64,000 bases of DNA from an uncultured Paracoccaceae bacterium. GTDB lineage: Bacteria > Pseudomonadota > Alphaproteobacteria > Rhodobacterales > Rhodobacteraceae. The stretch is taken from the NCBI GenBank assembly GCA_947503925.1, contig CANNFQ010000003.1, forward strand, positions 248,001 through 312,000, given 5' to 3'. Below the pieces are notes generated by a model, which searched no databases, was not told where the DNA came from, and saw nothing but the letters and a program-made list of their open reading frames with translations. Position 1 is the stretch's first letter. Each line of letters begins with the position of its first letter. A program made the translations under genes and the position numbers. Positions 1 through 9,413 of this stretch are shown here, in pieces.

Positions 1-411
1 GCGCTATCCACCGCACTGGAAGTCCCGATCGTTTCGCTATTCCGCGAAGCCCGTAGCGATCATACGGATTACACGCTGGTCCGGCATGGAGAGGGTTTGA
101 AATCCACCCGGATTTCTGAAGGTCACAGCCATGATTATGTCAACCTCGCGACCCATGCCCGGAAGGATCTGCGGTTTCTGGCCCGCCGTGTGACGTTGAC
201 CCGGGACGGGGGCCGTCCCCCGACCTATGTCGGCCACGGTGTTGTTTTTGTACAAGTGTTGGAGGGTGAGGCAATCTATTGCTACGGGCAGACCAGGTTA
301 ACCCTAAGACCCGGCGATTCCATCAGCGTTGATGCCGAACTGAACCATGGCTTTATCGAGGTGTTGACCCCGGAATTTGTGTTTCTGTCCGTTCAGGCCG
401 AGAGGCCATAG
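1..411 (+). CDS. XRE-family regulator with C-terminal cupin domain (partial, 5' end missing)
   Basis: The reading frame is open from the first base of the window, so the start lies upstream. The first residues (ALSTALEVPIVSLFRE) look like the last helix of an XRE helix-turn-helix domain. They are followed by a cupin fold with the motif pattern RPGDSISVDAELNHGF. Such HTH-cupin proteins are usually local repressors or activators that sense a small ligand in the cupin barrel. It stops 6 bp before the MATE exporter and is probably co-transcribed with it, which suggests a regulator of that pump or of an upstream gene. The ligand cannot be read from the sequence. Confidence 0.8.
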   Translation, partial: ALSTALEVPIVSLFREARSDHTDYTLVRHGEGLKSTRISEGHSHDYVNLATHARKDLRFLARRVTLTRDGGRPPTYVGHGVVFVQVLEGEAIYCYGQTRLTLRPGDSISVDAELNHGFIEVLTPEFVFLSVQAERP

Positions 412-417
412 CCAGTC

Positions 418-1827
418 ATGGCAGCCCCCATTGAACTTGACCTGACGAAGGGGCCGATTTCGGGGCACTTCCGCGCATTGGCCGTACCCGGTGCCTTGGG
501 GATGTTGTTCAATACGCTGTACAATGTGGTCGACATGTTCTTTGCCGGAATGCTGTCGACCAGCGCGCAGGCAGGCCTCGCCTTGGGGTTTCAGGCCTTT
601 TATATCGCGATGTCTGTCAGCATCGGGTTGGGGGCGGCGATGGGCGCGCTTGTCGGCAATGCGCTTGGCGCGGGCAACCGGCCCCGCGCCCGCAGGCTCG
701 CCGCGCAAGGGATGAGTTTTGGCCTGATTTCGGCAGTTGTGCTTGGCATTGCGGGGTTATGGTATGGACCTGCGGTGATTACGTTAGTCAGCGAACCTGG
801 GGCTTATCGTGATGCGGGCATCAGGTATTTCCTGCTGCTGACATTTGCCTTGCCTGGGTTCATGCTCGCCTTTGCCTGCAATGGGATCTTACAGGCACAT
901 GGTGATGCCAAGTCATTCCAGCGGGCCCTGATGGCGGCATTTTTTGCTAATATCGCGCTGAACCCTTTGCTGATCTATGGCATTCCCGGCGTTATCGGCG
1001 GCATGGGTTTTGACGGGTTGGCCGTATCGACGGTGATGAGCCAGACCGGCGTCATGGCCTATCTGGTCTTGCAGGTTTTGCGGCGGCGCAACATGGCGCG
1101 TGTGCGGGGTGCCAATTTCATTCCACGCCACGACAAGTTTGTTGATATCGGTTTGCAGACCCTGCCAACAGCGGTTTCCATGCTGGTCCTGTTCCTGTCA
1201 GGCTTTGTTATGCAATTCGCCCTGAAAGGATTTGGGGAACATGCCGTTGCCGGGTTTGGCGTTGCCATTCGGATCGAACAAATCCTGCTCCTGCCCGTAC
1301 TTGGTATGACGGGGGCATTACTGCCCATTGCCGCACAAAACTTTGGCGCGGGCAAACACGATAGGGTACGCGAGGCGCTGTTCTATTGCTGGAAGATCGG
1401 GTTCATCATGACAGCAATCGCCTGCCCGATCCTGTGGGTTTTTGGGCGCATCTTTCTGGATCTGTTTACGGACGATTCCGAAGTCATCCGGGTTGGCCTG
1501 GCCTACCTGCGCGTCGATAGCCTGATACTGCCTGCGTATATGATGTTGTTTGCCATCAATTCCTTTTTGCAGGCGCTGAAACGGCCGATCTGGACCGTCT
1601 GGATCAGCCTGTATCGTCAGGGATTTGGGGTCGCCTTCTTTGTCTGGCTTTTCATCGGGGTTTGGGACTTCAATGAAACAGGCGTCTGGTTTGGTGTGGC
1701 TTGCGCGGTGCTGAGCGGTTTGATTTTAGCACTGGCAATCGCGCGGCAGGTGGCGCGGCACGAAATCGACGGGCTGCGCCCCATTCCACTTAAACCAACT
1801 GGACAAGATCGAAACACTGAAGTCTAA
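418..1827 (+). CDS. MATE family efflux transporter
   Basis: This is a 469-residue inner-membrane protein with about 12 hydrophobic segments in two similar halves, the normal length and layout of MATE (NorM/DinF-type) drug/cation antiporters. The N-terminal part has the expected pattern around PGALGMLFNTLYNVVDMFFAG, and the second half carries an AALLPIAAQNFGAG-like element (seen as ALLPIAAQNFGAGK) typical of the family. It begins 6 bp after the HTH-cupin gene, with which it is probably co-transcribed. An IclR gene follows 9 bp later. The substrate is unknown. Confidence 0.9.
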   Translation: MAAPIELDLTKGPISGHFRALAVPGALGMLFNTLYNVVDMFFAGMLSTSAQAGLALGFQAFYIAMSVSIGLGAAMGALVGNALGAGNRPRARRLAAQGMSFGLISAVVLGIAGLWYGPAVITLVSEPGAYRDAGIRYFLLLTFALPGFMLAFACNGILQAHGDAKSFQRALMAAFFANIALNPLLIYGIPGVIGGMGFDGLAVSTVMSQTGVMAYLVLQVLRRRNMARVRGANFIPRHDKFVDIGLQTLPTAVSMLVLFLSGFVMQFALKGFGEHAVAGFGVAIRIEQILLLPVLGMTGALLPIAAQNFGAGKHDRVREALFYCWKIGFIMTAIACPILWVFGRIFLDLFTDDSEVIRVGLAYLRVDSLILPAYMMLFAINSFLQALKRPIWTVWISLYRQGFGVAFFVWLFIGVWDFNETGVWFGVACAVLSGLILALAIARQVARHEIDGLRPIPLKPTGQDRNTEV

Positions 1828-1836
1828 ACCGACAGG

Positions 1837-2613
1837 ATGAAGGAAAAGCCGATCCCCACCTATTCCGCACCTGCGCTGGAAAAAGGGCTCGATATTGTCG
1901 AGCTGTTATCAACGCAGGATGTCGGCCTAACCCAATCGGAGATTGCGCGCGCACTTGGCCGGACGGTAGGCGAAATCTTTCGGATGCTGATGGTGTTGCA
2001 AGACCGGGGATACGTGTCGCAAGACCCGCTTTCCGATCGCTATAGCCTGACGACCTATATCTTTGAAATCGCGCATCGCATTCCTGTTGTCGGCCGGATG
2101 ACAGCCGTTTCGGGACCAATGATGCGCGATCTATCTGCGAAGACAAATCAATCCAATCATTTGGCGATCCTGAGTGAAGGTACGGTACTGGTTGTTGGGC
2201 AGGCCAATTCACCGGGCAATAATGTCCTGTCGGTTCGGTTGGGTGCCAAGATTGATTTATGGCGTGCCTCATCCGGGCGCGTCATTCTGGCATTCACACC
2301 GGAACAGGAAGTGACTCGCCTGATGCAGAACGTGCCATTGCCGGATGAAAGCCCCGCCAGCCAGATCCTTGAAGAATTGGCCCAGATCAAAAGCACTGGC
2401 CTTGAGGTGCGCGACAGTTTCATTGTGAAGGGCGTTGTCAACATCTCGGCCCCGATCATTGATCATTCGGGACATGCCGTTGGCGCACTGACTATGCCCC
2501 ATATTGAACGGTATGGCGAGACGATCACATTCGATCAGTGCAAAGAGGAATTGCTGGCGACAGCCGCAAGCCTGACACGAAACCTAGGCGGCCAGCCGCC
2601 GCAGATCAACTAA
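1837..2613 (+). CDS. IclR family transcriptional regulator
   Basis: The 258-residue protein has an N-terminal winged helix (about residues 10-75, with EIARALGRTVGEIFRMLMVL as the recognition region) and a C-terminal IclR effector domain (about 80-250). That domain binds small organic acids in the family. It ends by overlapping the 3' end of the convergent Gfo/Idh gene by 8 bp, and it sits at the head of the sugar-acid catabolic locus. It is therefore the best candidate to control the divergent MaoC promoters at about 4,123-4,206. The effector is not predictable from sequence; a pathway sugar acid or diketo acid is the obvious guess. Confidence 0.88.
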   Translation: MKEKPIPTYSAPALEKGLDIVELLSTQDVGLTQSEIARALGRTVGEIFRMLMVLQDRGYVSQDPLSDRYSLTTYIFEIAHRIPVVGRMTAVSGPMMRDLSAKTNQSNHLAILSEGTVLVVGQANSPGNNVLSVRLGAKIDLWRASSGRVILAFTPEQEVTRLMQNVPLPDESPASQILEELAQIKSTGLEVRDSFIVKGVVNISAPIIDHSGHAVGALTMPHIERYGETITFDQCKEELLATAASLTRNLGGQPPQIN

Positions 2614-3667
2614 GGTCCAGTGTCGTGGCAGGTGTTTTCATACTGTCGAAACACGCTTCGACCAGCGCCATGGTCTGATACGCATCCTCAACACCAGCAA
2701 ACAGGTAATCATCCTCACCAGCATCGAAACGCTGTACGTTTCGCATGGTGCCCATGAAGCTTTCAATGAACCAGCTGCCCTCCAACGGGATCTGCTCCCA
2801 ATCCTCGCCATTGCGGCAATACCAAAGCTCATCCGCTTCACCATTGGGATAGTCGAAACATACACCAAGTTTGACCATCATCACGCCGTCGGTACCTTCA
2901 ATGCGGAACCATGCGGATTGGAATTTACGGCCCGCCTGATGGTTATGGTTGATCGACATCACACCACGCAGCCTATCGCCGTAATCCAGAATGACAGAGG
3001 TTCGGGTCTGCGCAAAATCCGCCGCCCTTGGATCGGGCATGGATCGGGCAAACACACCATCAGGGTTCCCCGCCAGCGCGCGGATCGTATCAAGGTAATG
3101 GATCGAATGCACCGTAATCTCGACCCGCTCCATCGGGATCAGGAAAGGAAACAAGGTCCAGGGGGTGAAGATGTTCAGATGCACCTCAATCTCCAGCAGA
3201 TCTCCAATCAAACCCCGTTCAATCGCGCCACGAGCGGCCATCATCATGGGTGAGAACCGCAACTGGAAATTGACCGCCGCCTTTAGCCCCTTGTCACGGC
3301 AAATCTGCCGGATCACACGCGCCTGTTCCAGATTAGCGCCCATTGGCTTTTGAATCAGCATCGCCGCACCATCCGGCAGATCGCGCAGTATTCCCGCAAT
3401 CGCATGGGGAGGCACCGCAATATCGTAGATGACATCTGTGCCATTTGCAGCCGCAGCAACCGCGACACTGTCATAGACCTTTGCGATCTTGTAATCATCA
3501 GCAAGACCTTGCGCCCGCCCGGCATCCAGATCGGTGACTCCGGAAACAGTCAGCCCAGCCTTGGCATAGGCGGGCATGTGGGCATCGCGGACGATCCCAC
3601 CCGCCCCGATGATAACAATAGGTTTTGGCTTGCTTGGCGCAGGCCAGCTTTGTCTCAGATCTTTCAC
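2606..3667 (-). CDS. Gfo/Idh/MocA family oxidoreductase
   Basis: An N-terminal Rossmann fold with GAGGIVRDAH near the start and an EKP-like motif (IQKPMGANLEQA) mark a Gfo/Idh/MocA NAD(P)-dependent dehydrogenase acting on sugars, inositols or their acids. I chose the GTG at 3667 because it overlaps the TGA of the upstream MaoC gene (GTGA), giving 353 aa; a longer ATG start at 3709 is possible. It is transcribed leftward with the MaoC hydratase. In this locus it is a candidate for the first oxidation of the imported sugar. Its substrate is unproven. Confidence 0.87.
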   Translation of the reverse strand: MKDLRQSWPAPSKPKPIVIIGAGGIVRDAHMPAYAKAGLTVSGVTDLDAGRAQGLADDYKIAKVYDSVAVAAAANGTDVIYDIAVPPHAIAGILRDLPDGAAMLIQKPMGANLEQARVIRQICRDKGLKAAVNFQLRFSPMMMAARGAIERGLIGDLLEIEVHLNIFTPWTLFPFLIPMERVEITVHSIHYLDTIRALAGNPDGVFARSMPDPRAADFAQTRTSVILDYGDRLRGVMSINHNHQAGRKFQSAWFRIEGTDGVMMVKLGVCFDYPNGEADELWYCRNGEDWEQIPLEGSWFIESFMGTMRNVQRFDAGEDDYLFAGVEDAYQTMALVEACFDSMKTPATTLDLS

Positions 3668-4122
3668 GCCGCCGCCCCTTTCATTTCGACCAGCAGAATA
3701 TGTTCGCAATACATCACGGTACTGCCATCCTGCTTTTTCGTCTCGGTAATCTCGACCACTTTACCATAACCCGCGCGTTTCGGGTCCGGGGCCATGTCAC
3801 CGATGGTAACGATGGTGTGGACCGTATCGCCGATATGTACGGGCGTGGGAAAGCGCAGCCGTTCATATCCATAGGTGAAAGCACGCGGATTGATCTGCGT
3901 GGCTGTCAGGCCGACGCCTATAGCAAAGGTCATGGTGCCATGCGCGATGCGCTGGCCAAAAGGCCGCGTGGCACAAAACTCGGCGTCCATGTGATGGGGA
4001 AAGAAATCGCCGGTGTGACCGGCATGTACCACAATATCCGCCTCGGTGATCGTGCGGCCGATTGTCTTGCGGACGGCTCCGGCAACGTAGTCTTCGAAAA
4101 ACTGTTCATGTTCCACGGTCAT
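3664..4122 (-). CDS. MaoC family (hot-dog fold) dehydratase, small form
   Basis: This is a single hot-dog domain protein of about 152 aa with the MaoC/R-hydratase signature: FFEDYVAG, RTITEADIVVHAGHTGD and H-rich active-site segments, then RLRFPTPVHIGDTVHT. Family members add water to enoyl-CoA or related thioesters. The start at 4122 is preferred because AAGGG lies about 5 bp ahead of it; upstream in-frame ATGs at 4134, 4137 and 4170 are less well placed. It is divergent from a second MaoC gene and overlaps the Gfo/Idh gene by 4 bp. The pair may form one heteromeric hydratase. Confidence 0.83.
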   Translation of the reverse strand: MTVEHEQFFEDYVAGAVRKTIGRTITEADIVVHAGHTGDFFPHHMDAEFCATRPFGQRIAHGTMTFAIGVGLTATQINPRAFTYGYERLRFPTPVHIGDTVHTIVTIGDMAPDPKRAGYGKVVEITETKKQDGSTVMYCEHILLVEMKGAAA

Positions 4123-4143
4123 TTCGCCCTTCATCATTTGATA

Positions 4144-4176
4144 TTTCATATATACAAAATAATTTGACATGTGAAA
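4144..4176. promoter_or_regulatory. AT-rich imperfect inverted repeat in the divergent MaoC promoter region
   Basis: Between the two divergent MaoC genes, TTTCATATATACAAA (4144-4158) faces TTTGACATGTGAAA (4163-4176), which are near-reverse complements. A TTGACA box (4164-4169) lies inside it on the plus strand, with TAGGAA about 18 bp further on as a poor -10. The dyad sits where an operator of the nearby IclR regulator would be expected. Binding is inference. Confidence 0.4.
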
Positions 4177-4206
4177 AGTATGAATGCTAGGAATCCGTTA
4201 ACTTTG

Positions 4207-4752
4207 ATGGGGACTCAGTTGGCACAGATAGGGATACACAAGCGCGGGCTGCCCGGACTGCCTGATGATCACGCAGAAGTGCCTGTCTGGAATTCCGAGA
4301 ACTGGTATTTCGAAGATTTTGAGGTTGGCGACAAAATCCGATCCATCCGGCGCACGATTTCTGAAGGGGAATCGATGCTGTTCAACAGCCTGGTGATGGA
4401 TCACCACCCCTATGTCAGCGATCAGGAATTTGCGGCGGAAGAAGGTGTCTTTGGCAAACGTCTGGTGGCCGGTGCCATGGTGTTTTCCTATGGGCTGGGG
4501 CTAGCCGCCACCAATTGCCTGAACTCATTTTCCTATGGCTATGACCGGCTGCGTTTCATCAAACCCGTGTTCATCGGGGATACGATCTACACGATCCGCG
4601 AAAACATCGCCAAAGAACCCAAAGACGACAAGATGGGCAAAGTCCGGGTCAGCTATTCCGTCTATAAGGGCGAAGGCGAACTTGCCCTTTACTGCGAACA
4701 TCTGATGACCGCGCTTTACCGTGACCCGGCGGAGGCGCGCGATGGCGGATAA
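4207..4752 (+). CDS. MaoC family dehydratase, second copy
   Basis: This 181-residue hot-dog domain protein carries [20 protein letters not shown] near the N terminus and [20 protein letters not shown] near the end, the usual MaoC landmarks. The same frame opens earlier (GTG 4171, ATG 4180), but those starts would sit on the divergent promoter, so ATG 4207 is preferred with moderate confidence. Its last 11 bp overlap the next gene. Together with the leftward MaoC gene and the CoA-transferase two genes downstream it implies a CoA-thioester hydration step in this locus. Confidence 0.82.
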   Translation: MGTQLAQIGIHKRGLPGLPDDHAEVPVWNSENWYFEDFEVGDKIRSIRRTISEGESMLFNSLVMDHHPYVSDQEFAAEEGVFGKRLVAGAMVFSYGLGLAATNCLNSFSYGYDRLRFIKPVFIGDTIYTIRENIAKEPKDDKMGKVRVSYSVYKGEGELALYCEHLMTALYRDPAEARDGG

Positions 4753-5881
4753 GATTACCCTGCGCGGCATGACATGGAACCACAGCCGGGGCGTTGACCC
4801 GATGCTGGCCACCTCGGCCCAGTTTGCCAAGGATCACCCCGGGGTCGAGATCATCTGGGAAAAACGGTCGCTGCAGGCCTTTGCAGACCGCCCTATCGGC
4901 GACATGGCCACAGATTACGACCTGATGGTGATTGACCATCCCCATGTGGGCGAGGTTGCCGGATCAGGGCATCTGGTGGCATTCGACCAGTTAGACCGCG
5001 CCGATGAACTGGCTGCATTGGCCGTGCAATCCGTCGGTGCATCGCACCCGTCCTACAATTTCGACGGGCATCAATGGGGGCTTGCGATTGATGCTGCCAC
5101 GCCGGTGGCATCGTTCCGCCCTGACCTGCTGGAGGCCGCACCAACGCGCTGGGACGCGGTGATGCAACTGGCCGCAGACGGCAAAGTCGCGCTGGCGCTG
5201 ATCCCGATCAACACGTTGATGACGTTCTTTGGATTGGCTCGTAATCAGGGCATGGCGGTGGCCGAAGATCCCGACATGCTGATGGCGCGCGCTGACGCCA
5301 AACAGGTTCTTGCGATGTTGACGGATTTGGCTGCAAAAACTGATCCGCGCTGCCTGACGCTAGACCCGATTGGCGTATTGGAATGGATGGGACGAACTGC
5401 GGATGCGCCCGCCTATTGCCCCTTTGGTTATGGCTACACCAATTATAGCCGCGACGGGTATTGCCGGTTTCCGATCAAGTTCACCGACGCGCCCGGTGTG
5501 GGCGGCAACGGCCCGCGCGGCACGGTTATTGGCGGCACGGGCATCGCCATTTCCAGCAAATGCAAGTATATCGACATTGCCGCCGACTATGCATTCTGGA
5601 TTGCTGGGGCTGCCTGTCAGACCAAGCTTTTCTTTCAAAGCGGGGGGCAGCCGGGCAACGCCGCAGCGTGGGAGGCCGACAGCACCAATGCGGCCACGCG
5701 CGACTTCTTTCGCGATACCCGCGAAACGCTGGAAACCGCGTGGCTGCGCCCGCGATATGACGGGTATATGGGGTTTCAAGACAAGGGCGGTGACATCCTG
5801 CATGCTTGGCTGCGCGGTGATGCAACGATGCCTGAGACGCTGGATGCACTGGATCATGCGTATCGCGAGAGCCGGGCATGA
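4742..5881 (+). CDS. Solute-binding-protein-like protein without signal peptide
   Basis: The 379-residue product has the fold-level hallmarks of a family 1 extracellular solute-binding protein ([36 protein letters not shown], and a glycine-rich hinge region). The ATG at 4742 is fixed by GGAGG eight bases upstream, and the protein begins [15 protein letters not shown] with no hydrophobic leader. It therefore probably stays in the cytoplasm. It overlaps the upstream MaoC gene by 11 bp and the CoA-transferase by 4 bp (ATGA), so it is part of the operon. It could be a cytoplasmic ligand sensor or carrier; an uncleaved export route cannot be ruled out. Confidence 0.72.
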   Translation: MADKITLRGMTWNHSRGVDPMLATSAQFAKDHPGVEIIWEKRSLQAFADRPIGDMATDYDLMVIDHPHVGEVAGSGHLVAFDQLDRADELAALAVQSVGASHPSYNFDGHQWGLAIDAATPVASFRPDLLEAAPTRWDAVMQLAADGKVALALIPINTLMTFFGLARNQGMAVAEDPDMLMARADAKQVLAMLTDLAAKTDPRCLTLDPIGVLEWMGRTADAPAYCPFGYGYTNYSRDGYCRFPIKFTDAPGVGGNGPRGTVIGGTGIAISSKCKYIDIAADYAFWIAGAACQTKLFFQSGGQPGNAAAWEADSTNAATRDFFRDTRETLETAWLRPRYDGYMGFQDKGGDILHAWLRGDATMPETLDALDHAYRESRA

Positions 5882-7062
5882 AGGTCTTGCCGCAATCCGA
5901 GCGCCCGCTTGATGGGTTAGTGGTTGTTGACTTCAGCCAGTTCCTGTCGGGACCGCTATGCGGGTTGAAGCTCGCTGATCTGGGCGCGCGCGTCATCAAG
6001 GTTGAGCGCCCGGGCATCGGCGACCTTTGCCGCAATCTTTACCTGTCAGACACGGATATCGATGGCGACAATTCCCTGTTCCACGCGATCAACCGGAACA
6101 AAGAAAGCATCACCGCCGATCTACGCAATCCGGATGATCACGCGGCGCTGACCGCGCTGATTGTGGAAGCAGATGTCGTCATTCAGAACTTTCGCCCTAG
6201 TGTGATTGAACGTCAGGGCTTTGGCTACGACGCCGTAAAAAAGATCAACCAACGGATCATATATGGTAGCATATCCGGCTATGGCGAAGACGGGCCGTGG
6301 AAGGATCTGCCCGGCCAGGACCTGTTGGCGCAAGCCCGGTCGGGGCTGTTGTGGCTGACAGGTAATGCCGATGATGCGCCGATGCCCATGGGATTGGCGG
6401 TGGCGGATATGCTAGCGGGCAATGCGTTGGCGCAGGGTATTCTTGCGGCCTTGGTTGGTCGTGGCATCCACGGGCGGGGTGCGCTGATCCAGACCAGTCT
6501 TTTGGAAGCGATGATCGACTTTCAGTTCGAAGTTTTGTCCACCCATTTGAATGATGGTCAGCGCCTGCCAGAACGCAGTGGCGTGAACGGCGCCCATGCA
6601 TATCTGGGCGCGCCTTACGGGGTTTATCAGACCAAGGACAGCTATCTGGCATTGGCAATGACGCCATCGCTTGAGGTTCTCGCTGATCTATTGGGTGTCG
6701 CGGGGCTTGAGCGTTACTACGATGATCCGGCGGCGATGATGACTGAGCGTGACGCGATCAAAACTATCTTTGCAGCCCAACTGGTTACGCAGACAACAGC
6801 CGATTGGCTGGCGGTCCTGCAACCGGCGGATATCTGGTGTTCGGAAGTGCTCAACTGGTCGCAGATGCGCGCCACGGATGCCTACCAGAGGCTTGATCTG
6901 GAACAGACGATTTTGCGGAACGGCACGGTGCGGCTTGAGACATTGCGCGCGCCGATCCGTGTGAATGGTGCGACGCTGAAATCTGCGCGCGCAGCACCCG
7001 TACTTGGTCAGGATACGGCACGTGTGCTGACCCCCAAAAGGCCGCGAAACGCGGCACAATGA
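5878..7062 (+). CDS. CaiB/BaiF (family III) CoA-transferase
   Basis: This 394-residue enzyme has the family III start (VVVDFSQFLSGPLCGLKLADLGARVIKVE) and an active-site segment around residue 145 (LPGQDLLAQARSG) whose Asp matches the catalytic Asp of formyl-CoA transferase. Such enzymes move CoA between carboxylic acids. It begins in an ATGA overlap with the binding-protein-like gene and precedes the true periplasmic binding protein. With the MaoC pair it suggests that one acid product of the pathway is activated to a CoA ester. The acid is not identified. Confidence 0.87.
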   Translation: MKVLPQSERPLDGLVVVDFSQFLSGPLCGLKLADLGARVIKVERPGIGDLCRNLYLSDTDIDGDNSLFHAINRNKESITADLRNPDDHAALTALIVEADVVIQNFRPSVIERQGFGYDAVKKINQRIIYGSISGYGEDGPWKDLPGQDLLAQARSGLLWLTGNADDAPMPMGLAVADMLAGNALAQGILAALVGRGIHGRGALIQTSLLEAMIDFQFEVLSTHLNDGQRLPERSGVNGAHAYLGAPYGVYQTKDSYLALAMTPSLEVLADLLGVAGLERYYDDPAAMMTERDAIKTIFAAQLVTQTTADWLAVLQPADIWCSEVLNWSQMRATDAYQRLDLEQTILRNGTVRLETLRAPIRVNGATLKSARAAPVLGQDTARVLTPKRPRNAAQ

Positions 7063-7088
7063 CGGTCACATATCCGAGGGAGGACACA

Positions 7089-8420
7089 ATGACCAAAATG
7101 ACATTTAGAAAGCTACTCGCAGCGACAGCGCTGACGGGCATCACGGCCACGGCTGTGGTGGCGGAGGAAGTGGATTACGGCAAATTCGATGGCTACACCT
7201 TGCGCGTCAAGCTAATCGGCGGCGCGCAATATGAACCGCTTTATGCCCGGATCGCAGAATGGGAGGCGATGACCGGCGCAACAGTAGATGTGCTGTCGCG
7301 CAAGAACCATTTCGAATTGGATCGCGAGATCAAGCAGGACATTGCCGCAGGCACGTTGGATTGGTGCGTGGGGTCCAACCATACCAGCTTCGCCCCGCAA
7401 TACGGGTCGATCTATATCGACCTGAACGGCGTTATTGCTGATGCGACATTGGCCGAATTCCAGAGCCTTGCCTTGGAAAACTCCACCGTTGATGGGCGTC
7501 TGGTGCAGCTGCCCCGCCATTCTGACATATCGAACCTGTACTACATCAAGTCACTGTTCGAGGACGCCGACAATCAGGCCAAATTCGAAGCTGAATACGG
7601 TTATGCCCTGACCCCGCCCGAAACATGGGATCAGGTCAAGGATCAGGCCATGTTCTTTGCCGATGCGCCGACCTTCTATGGCACACAGTTCGTGGGCAAG
7701 GACGAGGCCATCACCGGTCGTTTCTATGAACTTCTCATCGCCAATGGCGGTGCCCTATTTGACGACGACTGGAACCCCACCTTCAACTCCGCAGCAGGCG
7801 TTGAGGCCGTCAATTTCTTCAAGGACCTTTACGAGGCGCAAGCCGTTCCTGCCGGATCGCTAAACTATCTTTGGGATGATACCGGGCTGGGTTTTGCATC
7901 AGGCACAGTTGCGTTGAACCTCGACTGGGCGGGCTGGGCGTCGTTCTTTAACGATCCAGAGAATTCGAAGATCGCGGGCGATATCGGCCTTGTCCGGGCG
8001 CCCAAAGGGTCGGCAGGTATCCGAACCGGGTGGTCTGGCAGCCATTCATTCTCGATCACCGAGACATGTGACAATCAGGCAGCGGCGGCATCTTTCGTCA
8101 CCTTCCTCACCAGCCATGAAAGCCAGATGGTTGAGGCGACGGCAGGCCTGCTGCCTACGCGCGCCGCCGTTTGGGACGATGCAAAGGCGCAGTTCACCGC
8201 CGACGGCAATAATTTTCTTGTCGAGGTTTTTGAAACCTATGCTGTGTCCATGTCCGAAGACGCGTTTACCCCACCCCTGATCACACCATGGATCGAGGTT
8301 TCCAACGAAATCTGGCCACAGCTTCAGGCCGCCATCCTTGGTGAAAAGACACCGCAAGAGGCGCTGGACGAAGCCGCAGATGCCGCGCGGATCGTCATGG
8401 AAGACGCCGGTTACCTCTAA
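7089..8420 (+). CDS. Sugar ABC transporter periplasmic substrate-binding protein (CUT1 type)
   Basis: The start at ATG 7089 follows GGGAGGA, giving 443 aa with a clear signal peptide (FRKLLAATALTGITATAVVA, cleavage near AEE). The mature part is a family 1 solute-binding protein with the usual late motif SWGGSHSF-like (seen as GWSGSHSFSITE). Two permeases and an ATPase follow directly, so this is the ligand-capturing part of a carbohydrate importer. Its place in the middle of a deoxy-sugar oxidation locus suggests a matching sugar as ligand. Confidence 0.9.
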   Translation: MTKMTFRKLLAATALTGITATAVVAEEVDYGKFDGYTLRVKLIGGAQYEPLYARIAEWEAMTGATVDVLSRKNHFELDREIKQDIAAGTLDWCVGSNHTSFAPQYGSIYIDLNGVIADATLAEFQSLALENSTVDGRLVQLPRHSDISNLYYIKSLFEDADNQAKFEAEYGYALTPPETWDQVKDQAMFFADAPTFYGTQFVGKDEAITGRFYELLIANGGALFDDDWNPTFNSAAGVEAVNFFKDLYEAQAVPAGSLNYLWDDTGLGFASGTVALNLDWAGWASFFNDPENSKIAGDIGLVRAPKGSAGIRTGWSGSHSFSITETCDNQAAAASFVTFLTSHESQMVEATAGLLPTRAAVWDDAKAQFTADGNNFLVEVFETYAVSMSEDAFTPPLITPWIEVSNEIWPQLQAAILGEKTPQEALDEAADAARIVMEDAGYL

Positions 8421-8495
8421 CCCACCTCCCTGAACTGGCGCGGGCAAGCAACTGTTCGCGCCATTTTCGCAATCTTTCTCAAAGGCAGCCACATC

Positions 8496-9413
8496 ATGGC
8501 CACCAAGCGCCCACCGTTCTGGCAACGGGAACAATACACCCCGTTTCTGCTGCTGCTTCCTGCAATTCTGACATTGCTGTTTGTAGTGCTGCTGCCGCTG
8601 CTTTTCTCGCTTTACACCAGCTTTACAGGCTATCGGCTGATCCGGCCCGAAAGCCTGTGGCAATGGATTGGGTTCCGCAATTACCAACGTATTTTTGCAG
8701 ATGGGGATTTTTGGACTGCCTTTGGCCGGACCATCATCTTTCTGACTATCGCATTGAATCTCGAATTCCTGTTCGGGCTGGGCATCGCCCTTTTGATCAA
8801 CAAGATCACATGGGGGCAGCGCACGCTACGCACGATCATGATGTTCCCGATGATGTTTTCGCCAATCCTCGTGGGCTATCAGTTCAAATTCGTCTTCAAC
8901 GACAATATCGGTATCCTGAACAACGCTTTGCAGTCTCTGGGACTAAGCGACGGGGCGATCCCCTGGCTGGTGGATAAGTACCTGGCCAATTTTTCCATCA
9001 TCTTTGCCGAAGTGTGGATGAGCACATCGGTCTTTGCCATCCTGCTGCTTGCGGGCCTGTTTGCCATGCCCCGCGACCCGTTGGAGGCCGCGAAGGTCGA
9101 TGGCTGCAATCCATGGCAAGTCTTTCGCCACATCACGCTGCCCTTCCTGATGCCTTTTGTCTTCATTGCCATGACGATCCGCAGCCTTGATGTCGCTCGC
9201 GCCTATGACATCGTCGATGTCATGACGGGCGGCGGACCTGCTGGCCGGACAGAACTTTTGTGGACCCTGATTGCACGCACCGGTTATGACAATGCCCGCA
9301 TGGGGCAGGCCAATGCGATGGCCTATGTGTCGATCCTGCTGTCCATCGCATTCACCTATTATTTCTTCACCAAGCTGCTCGCGGCCCGCAAATACATGGG
9401 AGGGGCCGAATGA
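8496..9413 (+). CDS. Sugar ABC transporter permease (MalF-like)
   Basis: A 305-residue inner-membrane protein with six hydrophobic segments. The EAA loop near residue 200 reads EAAKVDGCNPWQVFRHITLP, the site that docks the ATPase. It starts 75 bp after the binding-protein gene and overlaps the second permease by 4 bp. It is one of two permease subunits of the CUT1 importer here. Confidence 0.92.
   Translation: MATKRPPFWQREQYTPFLLLLPAILTLLFVVLLPLLFSLYTSFTGYRLIRPESLWQWIGFRNYQRIFADGDFWTAFGRTIIFLTIALNLEFLFGLGIALLINKITWGQRTLRTIMMFPMMFSPILVGYQFKFVFNDNIGILNNALQSLGLSDGAIPWLVDKYLANFSIIFAEVWMSTSVFAILLLAGLFAMPRDPLEAAKVDGCNPWQVFRHITLPFLMPFVFIAMTIRSLDVARAYDIVDVMTGGGPAGRTELLWTLIARTGYDNARMGQANAMAYVSILLSIAFTYYFFTKLLAARKYMGGAE

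Noticed and set aside
4171..4206. A longer start (GTG 4171 or ATG 4180) for the rightward MaoC gene
   Set aside because: It would place coding sequence over the palindrome and abut the opposite gene's possible start, leaving no room for a promoter.
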